DNA of 41,117 nt, from contig DUMS01000066.1 in the NCBI GenBank assembly GCA_012839745.1, forward strand, positions 1-41,117, in the 5' to 3' direction. Positions within the stretch are counted from its first letter, which is position 1; the number at the start of each line of letters is the position of its first letter. Shown here one piece after another: positions 1-8,176 of this stretch. The DNA comes from Tissierellia bacterium. Lineage in GTDB: Bacteria > Bacillota > Clostridia > Tissierellales > Tepidimicrobiaceae. The notes under the pieces were generated by a model, which was given only the letters and a program-made list of their open reading frames with translations, had not been told where the DNA came from and did no database searches. The translations under genes were made by a program, and so were the position numbers.

Positions 1-2
1 TA

Positions 3-89
3 ATTAGGAAGACTAGGCCTCAAGGAGGAATGCTACGACCTCTATCTGTACAAATATTATCTCACAAGAAGAGTGAGATAGAAAAGTAA
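3..89 (+). CDS. possible 3' end of an upstream gene (unidentified)
   Basis: On the plus strand, only the frame starting at base 3 stays open from the window edge. It runs about 28 codons to a TAA at 87-89. The other two plus frames have stops within the first seven bases and no start afterwards. The tail is basic and hydrophilic, and I do not recognise it. It could equally be non-coding leader DNA, so this is a weak call. Confidence 0.3.
   Translation: MRKTRPQGGMLRPLSVQILSHKKSEIEK
58..80 (+). other. 8-bp inverted repeat upstream of the first gene
   Basis: TATCTCAC at 58-65 and GTGAGATA at 73-80 form a perfect 8-bp stem with a 7-nt loop. It lacks an immediate T-run but is followed by an AT-rich stretch. 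It may be a weak terminator of the upstream transcript or an operator for the gene at 134. Confidence 0.35.
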
Positions 90-133
90 ATATAGTTTTT
101 AACTACAACATTATTATACGAGGAGGATTAGGA

Positions 134-1789
134 ATGTATTTACACTGTTTGGATGAAGTAAGGGACATAACGAAAAAACTGGTAAGTATCCCAAGCATAG
201 TAAAAACACCAGGAGAGGCGGAATGTGCTAAGGCCATATATGACTACTACAGCAAATTGCCATACTTTAAGGAAAATCCCGAGTACCTTATGCTGCAGAG
301 GACTGAAAACGATGAAATTGAAAGATACAATGTAATAGCAATGGTCAGGGGAACCAAAGGCAATTCAAACAGGACCATAATACTCATGGGCCATCTGGAT
401 ACTGTCGGGGTGGACGACTTTGGAACCATAAGGGAGCATGCCTTTAATCCTGACACATTGCCCCAGCGTCTAAGGGAACTAAATCTAGGAGAAGAAGTAA
501 ACAAGGATATTGACTCAGGAGAGTATATGTTTGGAAGAGGAGCTCTTGACATGAAGGCAGGAGTTGCAGGGCACATGTACCTAATTAAGTATTTTTCCGA
601 ACACCCCGAGGAGCTCAACGGAAACATCATAGCCTGTGCAGAATGTGATGAGGAGGACAACTCTCATGGAGCCATATCAGCATTAAAGGTATTGAGAAGC
701 TGGAAGGAAAAGTACAACCTTGAATATATTGCTGCAATTAATGCAGATTATTCAACTCCATACCATGCAAAGGATGAAAATAGGTATGTATACTTCGGAA
801 CCATAGGAAAACTTCTTCCATCCTTCTATGTAACAGGAAAGGAAACCCATGTTGGACAAGCCTTTGGAGGATTGGACCCAAACCTTATTGTTGCCGAACT
901 GACAAGGCAGATAGAACTGAATCCGGAGCTTTCTGACGAAGCCCAGGGTGAAGTTACAGTACCTCCAATATCATTAAAGCAGGCTGACTTTAAGGATGTA
1001 TATACTGTACAGACTGCCTTGGCGGCCTATTCATACTACAACTTCTTCACCCACAGCATGAGCCCCAAGGATGTAATGGAGAAGGTTAAGAAAAAGGCAA
1101 TAGAGGCATTTGACAATGTCATAGAATATACAAATGCTGCATACAAGGCTTATTGCGAAAGGGGAGGCCATACATACACGCCTCTTCCATGGAAGACCAG
1201 GGTATATACCTGGGAGGAATTCTACAATGAGCTGGCTGAAATTCACGGAGATAAGTTCAAAGACCACATATTCAACTTTGCCAGGGAATTAAATGAAAAG
1301 GATCCTACTATGGACCTAAGGTATTTCAGCGTAAAGGTAATTGAGGAAGCATGGAAGTGGGCTGTAGACAAGTCCCCTGCAATAATCATCTACTTCTCAT
1401 CCACCTTCTCTGCAAGAATTGAAATGACTGGAAAGACTGAAAAGGAAAGGAACCTTCTTGACAGCGTAAAGGAATCAATAGATTTTGTACAGAAGTATTC
1501 AGATAAGCCCATAGTAGTCAAGATGTTCTATCCTTATATATCAGATTCCAGCTTTATGGCCATAAGTGATGACATAGAGGACCTTAAGGCACTGGAAAAG
1601 AATATGCCTGCCTGGGGAACAAAGTACTTCTACCCACTGGAAGACATACTGGCAATCAATGTGCCCGTAGTAAACATAGGCACTTTTGGAAAGGACGGGC
1701 ATAAGATTACAGAAAGGGTTCACATGAAATATACATTTGAAAATGTGACAAATATAACTTATAACACCATAAGGAAGTTATTGGGGTAA
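134..1789 (+). CDS. RocB-like M20 family peptidase/deacylase
   Basis: This 551-aa zinc hydrolase belongs to the M20 family and is closest in length and layout to the RocB-type arginine/ornithine utilisation proteins of Firmicutes. Visible metal-site motifs are GHLDT (His87, Asp89), GRGALDMKAG (Asp139) and the acidic ECDEED stretch near residues 171-176, which supplies the general base and a ligand. The long C-terminal half has the extra region typical of RocB and absent from short M20 enzymes. The ATG is preceded by GAGGAGG at about 6 nt. RocB has a genetic link to arginine catabolism but its exact reaction is not settled. The cluster context (racemase, D-aminoacylase, second M20 enzyme) suggests amide hydrolysis of an N-acyl or peptide-linked substrate. 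A strong terminator follows directly. Confidence 0.8.
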   Translation: MYLHCLDEVRDITKKLVSIPSIVKTPGEAECAKAIYDYYSKLPYFKENPEYLMLQRTENDEIERYNVIAMVRGTKGNSNRTIILMGHLDTVGVDDFGTIREHAFNPDTLPQRLRELNLGEEVNKDIDSGEYMFGRGALDMKAGVAGHMYLIKYFSEHPEELNGNIIACAECDEEDNSHGAISALKVLRSWKEKYNLEYIAAINADYSTPYHAKDENRYVYFGTIGKLLPSFYVTGKETHVGQAFGGLDPNLIVAELTRQIELNPELSDEAQGEVTVPPISLKQADFKDVYTVQTALAAYSYYNFFTHSMSPKDVMEKVKKKAIEAFDNVIEYTNAAYKAYCERGGHTYTPLPWKTRVYTWEEFYNELAEIHGDKFKDHIFNFARELNEKDPTMDLRYFSVKVIEEAWKWAVDKSPAIIIYFSSTFSARIEMTGKTEKERNLLDSVKESIDFVQKYSDKPIVVKMFYPYISDSSFMAISDDIEDLKALEKNMPAWGTKYFYPLEDILAINVPVVNIGTFGKDGHKITERVHMKYTFENVTNITYNTIRKLLG

Positions 1790-1804
1790 ATTGCTAACTG
1801 AAGG

Positions 1805-1846
1805 AAACTCCCATTTTATGGATTAGTCCATAAAATGGGAGTTTTT
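1805..1846 (+). terminator. Rho-independent terminator after the RocB-like gene
   Basis: Arms at 1805-1822 and 1827-1844 are perfectly complementary over 18 bp with a 4-nt TTAG loop, and the stem ends in a T-run. It separates the first gene from the iclR transcript. Confidence 0.85.
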
Positions 1847-1942
1847 GGATGATTAAAAATAATAAAAAAATTTAAAAAAAAGAAGGATTTTTTGATTTTA
1901 TGTAGAATAAAATTTTACTATAACTATATAAAATTTTTTTGT

Positions 1943-1980
1943 TTGTCCATTATATGGACACATGTCAGTATAGTGGACAA
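1943..1980 (+). promoter_or_regulatory. palindromic operator upstream of the IclR gene
   Basis: TGTCCAT-TAT-ATGGACA (1944-1960) is a perfect 7-bp inverted repeat. The outer TTGTCCATTATA (1943-1954) also pairs with TATAGTGGACAA (1969-1980), with one mismatch, so three TGGACA-type half-sites lie within 38 bp. The element sits between a TATAAA-like box near 1926 and the iclR ribosome site, where IclR-family proteins commonly autoregulate. Assigning it to the neighbouring IclR protein is inference. Confidence 0.55.
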
Positions 1981-1992
1981 CAGGAGGGTTTT

Positions 1993-2748
1993 ATGGCTTA
2001 CGACAATTCAAGTATAGATAAGGCATTTATGATTTTAGAAAGGTTTGCAAGAAAACCATATGAAATGAGCGCATTGGAGCTGTCGCGGGAATTACAGATA
2101 AACAGAAGCACCGTCCACAGAATACTAAATGAGCTTGTGGATAGAACATTGGTAGTAAAAAATCCTTCCAATAGGAAGTACTCCATAGGGCCAGAGGCCT
2201 ACAGAATTGGTGGAGGATTTTTAAACAAACAGCCTAATATAAGCTCCATAAAAGCAGAATTGGATAGGCTTGCAGCTAAAACAAGGCAGTCCATAGGATA
2301 TGCAGCACTGGTACAGGATAAGATTTTAAGCGTTTTTGAAGTGGAAAGCTATCAGCCTATCCAGATTGGATACAAGGTTGGAGTAATATACCCTATACAT
2401 TGTGGCGCTTATGGAAAGTGCATAATGGCTTTTTATGAGCCTTATGAAAAGCTAAAGGAAATAGTCTACTCTACCGAGCTTACAAAGAATACACCTAATA
2501 CCATCACTGACCCTGAAGAGCTGTTAAGGGAATATGAAAGAATACGCAAAAGGGGATATGCAATAAGCGATGAAGAAAATGTAAAGGGGCTGGTTGGTAT
2601 TGGTGTACCTGTAAGAAATATAGAAAACAAAGTCGTAGCATGTGTTGCAGCCAAGTACATAAAAGGAAACGTAGATGAGGAGGAGCAGAAGGTCATAATA
2701 AGGCATTTACTAGAGGCCAGTGTAAAAATTGAAAAACTTATTGTATAG
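1993..2748 (+). CDS. IclR family transcriptional regulator
   Basis: This is a 251-aa regulator of normal IclR length. The N-terminal winged helix-turn-helix (about residues 5-70) includes a recognition segment with SRELQINRSTVHRILNEL. The C-terminal ligand-binding IclR domain follows (about 75-250). I chose the ATG at 1993 because AGGAGG at 1982-1987 is ideally placed; an upstream in-frame TTG at 1939 would put the operator palindrome inside the coding sequence. It probably controls the catabolic genes downstream and its own promoter through the TGTCCA palindrome. Its ligand is unknown, possibly the amino acid or acyl compound handled by the cluster. Confidence 0.9.
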   Translation: MAYDNSSIDKAFMILERFARKPYEMSALELSRELQINRSTVHRILNELVDRTLVVKNPSNRKYSIGPEAYRIGGGFLNKQPNISSIKAELDRLAAKTRQSIGYAALVQDKILSVFEVESYQPIQIGYKVGVIYPIHCGAYGKCIMAFYEPYEKLKEIVYSTELTKNTPNTITDPEELLREYERIRKRGYAISDEENVKGLVGIGVPVRNIENKVVACVAAKYIKGNVDEEEQKVIIRHLLEASVKIEKLIV

Positions 2749-2830
2749 AAAGGAGGGATTAGAAAAAAGGAGTTAATTTCATCTCATCACTTTATTGCAG
2801 CACCGTATTAAAATAAAAGGAGGTTATATA

Positions 2831-4243
2831 ATGAGTGAAAAGGTTAAAGAAAAGAAAAGGTTTAAAGTACCTCATACTTTTGTAATCATATTTGCTATTA
2901 TTGTTTTGGCAGCAGTTTTGACCTACCTAGTTCCAGCAGGTGTATACGATAGAGTGGAGGATCCAAATACAGGGAGAAAAGTAGTAGATGTACAATCCTT
3001 TAGATATGTGGAAAAAACACCTGTAAATCCATGGGCAATGATAAATGCAATACCAAAGGGAATGATAGATGCAGCATCTATTATATTTGCAGTATTTATT
3101 GTTGGCGGTGCATTTGAAATGGTATCAGCTACCGGAGCCATAGATGCTGTTGTTGTAAGGCTTATTCTAAGATTGAAAAATAAGGAAAAACTGGTTATTC
3201 CATTGTTAATGGCCATATTTTCAATTTTAGGATTTACCATAGGTGCAGCAGAAGAGATGATGGCATTTGTACCTATTACAATTATGATAGCAAGAGGATT
3301 AGGCTATGACGATATAGTTGGTGTGGCTATAGCTTCCACAGGAGCCGCCATAGGATTTTCAGGAGGTATGCTAAACCCATATACTACAGGAGTAGCTCAG
3401 GGAATTGCAGAACTTCCACTTTATTCAGGAATTGTATTTAGAACCATTGGATATGTAATATTCTATATCATAGCAGTATGGTATGTTATGAGATATGCAG
3501 CTAAGGTAAAAGCTGATCCTACAAAGAGCGTTTTACATGGAGTAGAGAGAGAGGAAATGATTGAAACTCCAGAAGCAGTAGAAGATGTAGTGCTTACATT
3601 CAGGCAAAAATTAGTGCTATGGGCAGCGTTGTTGGGACTTGCGGTAATGGTATATGGAGTATTTAAATATGGATGGTTTATCAACGAAATATCAGCCATG
3701 TTCCTTGTTATAGGCATTGTAGCTACAATTGTTGGTGGAAGGAGCGCAAATGATGCAGCCATTTCATTTATAAAAGGAGCTAAGGATATTGCCTTTGGTG
3801 CATTGGTAGTTGGCCTTGCAAGAACAATACTGGTAGTAATGCAGCAAGGACAGATAATGGACTCTATAATCTATTCATTGGCAGGTATATTGGAAGCGTT
3901 ACCACGTCAGATTACTGCAGTTGGAATGTTCCTGGTAAACTCAGTTATCAACTTCTTCATACCATCAGGAAGCGGTCAGGTTTCCACTGTTATGCCAATA
4001 ATGACTCCATTGTCTGATGTTTTGGGAATTACCCGTCAAACAACAGCTTTGGCTGTTACCTATGGAGATGCATTTTCAAACCAGATAATACCTACATCCG
4101 GTGCATTGCTGGGAGTTTTGGCTGTGGCTAAGGTTCCTTATGACAGATGGCTTAAGTATAACTGGATGTTATTAGTATACTGGACAATTGCTGGTTGTGT
4201 ATTGGTAGCTATAGCATCTACAATACATTTAGGGCCATTCTAA
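2831..4243 (+). CDS. YfcC family carrier (basic amino acid/C4-dicarboxylate-type permease)
   Basis: This 470-aa, strongly hydrophobic polytopic membrane protein has about 11-12 membrane segments and a short basic N-terminus. It resembles the YfcC/DcuC-like family in the ion transporter superfamily, with repeated glycine-rich re-entrant segments such as GAAEEMMAF and FIPSGSGQVSTVMPIM. Family members sit beside arginine deiminase or ornithine genes in many Firmicutes, but substrates are poorly proven. The ATG at 2831 was chosen for AAGGAGG just upstream; in-frame codons before it include the ribosome site. Its place between iclR and ygeY suggests uptake or exchange of the cluster's substrate. 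Confidence 0.85.
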   Translation: MSEKVKEKKRFKVPHTFVIIFAIIVLAAVLTYLVPAGVYDRVEDPNTGRKVVDVQSFRYVEKTPVNPWAMINAIPKGMIDAASIIFAVFIVGGAFEMVSATGAIDAVVVRLILRLKNKEKLVIPLLMAIFSILGFTIGAAEEMMAFVPITIMIARGLGYDDIVGVAIASTGAAIGFSGGMLNPYTTGVAQGIAELPLYSGIVFRTIGYVIFYIIAVWYVMRYAAKVKADPTKSVLHGVEREEMIETPEAVEDVVLTFRQKLVLWAALLGLAVMVYGVFKYGWFINEISAMFLVIGIVATIVGGRSANDAAISFIKGAKDIAFGALVVGLARTILVVMQQGQIMDSIIYSLAGILEALPRQITAVGMFLVNSVINFFIPSGSGQVSTVMPIMTPLSDVLGITRQTTALAVTYGDAFSNQIIPTSGALLGVLAVAKVPYDRWLKYNWMLLVYWTIAGCVLVAIASTIHLGPF

Positions 4244-4283
4244 TACCCAATAACCAGAAAAATACTACTTAAGGAGGGGTAGA

Positions 4284-5474
4284 ATGGTTGATTTAAAGAA
4301 GTACTATGATGAGAATGAGCTTATAAAGCTAACACAGGAGCTGGTTAGAATACCCAGCCACAAGGATGTGCCTGGAAGGGAAAAGGCAGTTGTAGATTAT
4401 CTGTATAAATTCTGCAGGGACCATGATATTGAAGCAGAACTTCAGCCTGTAGATGGAGAAAGAAGCAACATTCTGGCATATGTAAGAGGAAATGGAACCG
4501 GGAAAACGTTAATGTTTAATGGACATACAGACACGGTGCCACCCTATAATATGACAATAGACCCGTATGCAGCAGAAATAAAGGATGGATTCATATGGGG
4601 CAGAGGCACTTCCGATATGAAAGGTCCCATTGCCTCCATGCTCATTGCAATGCTTGCCATAAAGCGCTCTGGTGTAAAGCTTAAGGGAGATATAGTATTT
4701 GCAGGAGTATTAGGAGAAGAGGGACAGAGCGAGGGAACAGAAGCCCTGGTGAAATCAGGCATTAAAGCAGATGGATGCATTGTAGGGGAACCCTCCAACT
4801 ATGAGTATGCCATAGGCCATAGGGGACTGGAGTGGATAGAGATAAGGGTAAAAGGAAAGGCAGCCCATGGCGGAGTACCCCATTTGGGAGTTAATGCAAT
4901 TTCAAAGGCAGCAAAACTGATACTGAGAATAGAAGAGAGGATATACCCCAAATTGGCAGAAAGGTTTAACGAATACATGGGTCCATCTGTCATGAACTTT
5001 GGAAGGATAGAAGGAGGTACCCAGCCCAGCACTGTGGCAGATTTCTGCTCAATAAAGCTGGATAGAAGGTATATTCCTGGAGAAAGCGTAGAATCAATAT
5101 TCAAGGAATATCAGGATGTAATAGATGAGCTAAAGGCAGAAGACCCTGACTTCGATGCAGAATTAGTCAGAATGGAGGAAAACTTCCTGACTTTGGACCA
5201 TCTGTACCTGATGACTGAACCGGACAATCCAATAGTACTGTCCACAAGAAAGGCAATAAGAGAAACCATTGGTAAGGAGCCAGATATTACAAGGAAGAGA
5301 GGCTGGACAGATGCAGCATTGATATCAAACTTTGCAGGAATTCCAACAGTAGTAACTGGCCCTGGAAACATAGATTATTCCCATACCAAGGACGAGAGAG
5401 TTGAGATTAAGCACTTAATAGACTATGTTGACATATATGGAAAAATAGCAATGGACTTTTGCGGGATTGAATAG
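4284..5474 (+). CDS. ygeY: YgeY-type M20 family hydrolase
   Basis: This 396-aa M20 metallohydrolase is of ArgE/DapE length. Motifs are NGHTDT (His81, Asp83), RGTSDMKG (Asp111), LGEEGQSEG for the catalytic glutamate, and AHGGVPHLGVNA in the dimerisation/lid domain. It matches the group annotated as YgeY, 'selenium metabolism-linked hydrolase', found in purine, diaminopropionate and ornithine-type catabolic loci. The family cleaves amide bonds with two zinc ions; the substrate here is not known. The start has AAGGAGG 8-10 nt upstream and lies 40 nt after the permease. A long hairpin follows in the intercistronic gap. Confidence 0.82.
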   Translation: MVDLKKYYDENELIKLTQELVRIPSHKDVPGREKAVVDYLYKFCRDHDIEAELQPVDGERSNILAYVRGNGTGKTLMFNGHTDTVPPYNMTIDPYAAEIKDGFIWGRGTSDMKGPIASMLIAMLAIKRSGVKLKGDIVFAGVLGEEGQSEGTEALVKSGIKADGCIVGEPSNYEYAIGHRGLEWIEIRVKGKAAHGGVPHLGVNAISKAAKLILRIEERIYPKLAERFNEYMGPSVMNFGRIEGGTQPSTVADFCSIKLDRRYIPGESVESIFKEYQDVIDELKAEDPDFDAELVRMEENFLTLDHLYLMTEPDNPIVLSTRKAIRETIGKEPDITRKRGWTDAALISNFAGIPTVVTGPGNIDYSHTKDERVEIKHLIDYVDIYGKIAMDFCGIE

Positions 5475-5511
5475 CTGAATTTAGGCAGAGTTTTACTCTG
5501 CCTAAATTTAG
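5475..5511 (+). other. intercistronic hairpin without U-tract
   Basis: Arms 5475-5490 and 5496-5511 pair over 16 bp, with one G-U wobble and a 5-nt TTTTA loop, starting right after the ygeY stop codon. No T-run follows, and the next gene's ribosome site lies about 10 nt downstream. This favours an mRNA-stability or processing element, or partial attenuation, over a full terminator. Confidence 0.6.
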
Positions 5512-5537
5512 TAGGAAATTTAGGAGGAGAGGCAGAT

Positions 5538-7037
5538 ATGAAGGATAGGATAAAAAACAGCCTGTTAATGGAAAGGATAATGACTGCTGAAGAAGCTGCA
5601 GAAATGATAGAAGATGGAATGACGGTGGCAACTAGTGGATTTACTCCTTCTGGTTATCCAAAGGCAGTTCCTATGGCTTTGGCAAAGAGGGTCAGGGAAA
5701 AAAATGAAAATATTAAAATCAACCTGATAACAGGAGCATCTGTAGGGGATGAGCTGGATGGGGAGCTGTCCCGAGCTGGTATCATCAATAAAAGATTACC
5801 CTATCAGACCAACAAATCCGTTCAGGAAAGCATCAATAGGGGAGATATGGAATTTGTTGACCAGCACCTGAGCCATGTGGCGCAGAATATAAACTATAAC
5901 TTTATTGAGAAGATAGATATTGGAATAATAGAGGCTGTTGAAATAACAGAAGAAGGCTACATAATACCCTCCACATCCGTTGGCATAACTCCAACAATAG
6001 CCAAAAAGGCAGAGAAGATAATAGTGGAAATAAATACAAGCCAGCCATTGGAGCTTAAGGGGATACACGACATATACACACTGGATAATCCACCCTACAG
6101 GAAGCCTATACCCATAGTTCGCTGTTCAGACAGAATAGGAACGGAGTATATTCCTTTGGATAAAAATAAGATAGCAGGCATAGTTATAACTGATATAATA
6201 GATAATACAAGGCCCTTATCCCCTGTAAGGGACGTTCACAGGAAAATGGCTGAAATACTGATGGAATTTCTGGAATTTGAAATAAAGAAGGGAAGGATTC
6301 CTAAAGAGCTTCTTCCATTCCAGTCTGGAGTAGGGTCTATTGCCAATGCAGTACTGGCTGGATTTCTGGATTCCAAATATGAAAACCTGGAGTTTTATAC
6401 TGAGGTGGTACAGGATTCCATTATAGACCTTATAGACAGGGGAAAGGTATGCTGTGCCTCTACTACTGCCATAACCCCCTCTCCTGAATATCTGGAAAGG
6501 ATATATAAAAACATCAGCGAATATAAGAAAAGGATAATACTAAGGCCTCAAGAGATAAGCAACCATCCGGAAGTCATAAGGCGCCTTGGAGTCATAGCGA
6601 TGAATACAGCCATAGAAGTGGATATATACGGCAATGTAAATTCCAGCAATGTATTAGGCGGGAATATGATGAATGGAATAGGAGGTTCCGGCGATTTTGC
6701 CAGAAACTCATATATTTCCATATTCTTCACTGAATCCACAAGAAAGGATGGAAATATATCAGCAATAGTCCCAATGGTATCCCACCATGACCATACAGAA
6801 CACGATGTGGATATCATAATTACAGAACAGGGAATTGCAGATTTAAGGGGACTAAGTCCAAAGGAAAGAGCTTTAAGGATTATAGAAAACTGTACCCATC
6901 CAGACTATAAGCCTCAAATAAAGGAGTATTTTTCCTTGGCTTTAAAGAGGAAAGGAGGAATGCATATTCCTATTTTACTGGACAAAGCCTTGTCCTGGCA
7001 TTATAGGCTGGACATATACGAAACTATGAAAGAGTAA
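5538..7037 (+). CDS. acetyl-CoA hydrolase/CoA-transferase family protein
   Basis: At 499 aa it has the full length of the single-chain class I CoA-transferases (ACH1, Cat1, AarC). Two fold halves are visible: an N-terminal half with MTVATSGFTPSGYPKAVP and a C-terminal half with FYTEVVQDS, where Glu289 is the expected CoA-thioester-forming residue, then the conserved ITEQGIADLRGLSPKERA signature near residue 430. The enzyme moves CoA between acetyl-, succinyl- or butyryl-type carboxylates, so it could activate or release the acyl product of the cluster. Exact donor and acceptor cannot be read from sequence. Its start has AGGAGGAG upstream, and the racemase gene begins 14 nt after its stop. Confidence 0.85.
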   Translation: MKDRIKNSLLMERIMTAEEAAEMIEDGMTVATSGFTPSGYPKAVPMALAKRVREKNENIKINLITGASVGDELDGELSRAGIINKRLPYQTNKSVQESINRGDMEFVDQHLSHVAQNINYNFIEKIDIGIIEAVEITEEGYIIPSTSVGITPTIAKKAEKIIVEINTSQPLELKGIHDIYTLDNPPYRKPIPIVRCSDRIGTEYIPLDKNKIAGIVITDIIDNTRPLSPVRDVHRKMAEILMEFLEFEIKKGRIPKELLPFQSGVGSIANAVLAGFLDSKYENLEFYTEVVQDSIIDLIDRGKVCCASTTAITPSPEYLERIYKNISEYKKRIILRPQEISNHPEVIRRLGVIAMNTAIEVDIYGNVNSSNVLGGNMMNGIGGSGDFARNSYISIFFTESTRKDGNISAIVPMVSHHDHTEHDVDIIITEQGIADLRGLSPKERALRIIENCTHPDYKPQIKEYFSLALKRKGGMHIPILLDKALSWHYRLDIYETMKE

Positions 7038-7051
7038 AGGGGGATAGAAAA

Positions 7052-8155
7052 ATGAAATATCCAGCAATTGAAATTAATTTATCTAAAATCAGAAGGAACA
7101 CAGAAATTGTCGTAAATATCTGTAAAAATTACGGCATAGATGTAGTGGGAGTAACAAAGGTTTCCAATGGCTCCGTAGACTTGGCTAAAGCCTATATTGA
7201 AGGCGGAGTCAGGATCCTTGGGGATTCAAGGATAGAAAACCTGAAGGCGTATGAAAGCCTTCCTGTAAGGAAAATGCTCATAAGGATACCCATGTTAAGC
7301 GAAGCAGAAGATGTTGTAAGATATGCCGATATATCCTTAAACTCTGAGATAGAAGTAATAAGGGCATTATCCAGAGAAGCAGAAAAGATTGGAAAGGTTC
7401 ATGAAATTATTCTAATGATAGATGTAGGGGACCTGCGAGAGGGTATATATTATGAAAATGAGGTATTTGAAACTGTAGAGGAGATACTGAAGCTTAAAGG
7501 GGTAAAATTAACTGGCATAGGCACAAACCTCACATGCTTTGGAGCCATAATACCCTCCAGGGAAAATTTAGGCAGGCTTGTGGATATTAAGGATAAGATA
7601 GAAAGGAAATTCAATATAAGCATTGAAGTCATCTCAGGAGGAAATTCAAGCTCATTGTGCCTAATACAGAAAGATGAGATGCCCAAGGGCATAAACCAGC
7701 TGAGAATTGGAACTGCACTGATACTTGGCCTTATAGAAGTAACCTGGACGAGAATTGCTGGAACATATATAGATGCCTTTAAGCTGATAGCAGAAATAGT
7801 TGAAATAAAAAGAAAGCCATCAAAGCCAATAGGAGAGGTTGCAATGGATGCATTTAGAAATGTACCTGTTTTTGAAGACGAAGGGGAGATGATAAGGGCA
7901 ATATGTGCCATTGGAAAGCAGGACTGCGACCCTAACTTTATGGAACCTGTAGATAAAAGGATAAGAATACTGGGCTCAAGTAGCGATCACCTTATACTGG
8001 ATATTACAAAATGCAAGGATGACTATAAGGTTGGAGATACCATAAGCTTTGTACTGGACTATGTTGCCATACTGAGATGTATGACTTCAAACCATATAAA
8101 TAAATATGCAGTTGAGAAGGGAAAGGTAGCATATGCCGTGGAGGAAGGCAAATAG
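7052..8155 (+). CDS. ornithine racemase-like PLP enzyme (alanine racemase fold)
   Basis: This 367-aa fold-type III PLP protein matches what I recall of clostridial ornithine racemase Orr: an N-terminal TIM barrel with Lys36 (VVGVTKV) as the PLP lysine, then DSRIENL, RIPMLSEAEDVVRYADISLNSE, GDLREG, GTNLTCFGA, SGGNSSS and a C-terminal beta domain with LGSSSDHLI. Orr converts L- to D-ornithine, the entry to the oxidative ornithine fermentation route. Here the other pathway genes (ortAB, oraSE) are not in view. The next gene is a D-amino-acid deacylase, so a different basic D-amino acid is possible. It is tightly coupled to its neighbours on both sides. Confidence 0.78.
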   Translation: MKYPAIEINLSKIRRNTEIVVNICKNYGIDVVGVTKVSNGSVDLAKAYIEGGVRILGDSRIENLKAYESLPVRKMLIRIPMLSEAEDVVRYADISLNSEIEVIRALSREAEKIGKVHEIILMIDVGDLREGIYYENEVFETVEEILKLKGVKLTGIGTNLTCFGAIIPSRENLGRLVDIKDKIERKFNISIEVISGGNSSSLCLIQKDEMPKGINQLRIGTALILGLIEVTWTRIAGTYIDAFKLIAEIVEIKRKPSKPIGEVAMDAFRNVPVFEDEGEMIRAICAIGKQDCDPNFMEPVDKRIRILGSSSDHLILDITKCKDDYKVGDTISFVLDYVAILRCMTSNHINKYAVEKGKVAYAVEEGK

Positions 8156-8176
8156 CTTACCATAAGGAGGGATAAT

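Noticed and set aside
4-81. Frame-1 tail ending at the TAG at 79-81
   Set aside because: A stop at bases 1-3 closes this frame, and no start codon follows early enough to make a gene.
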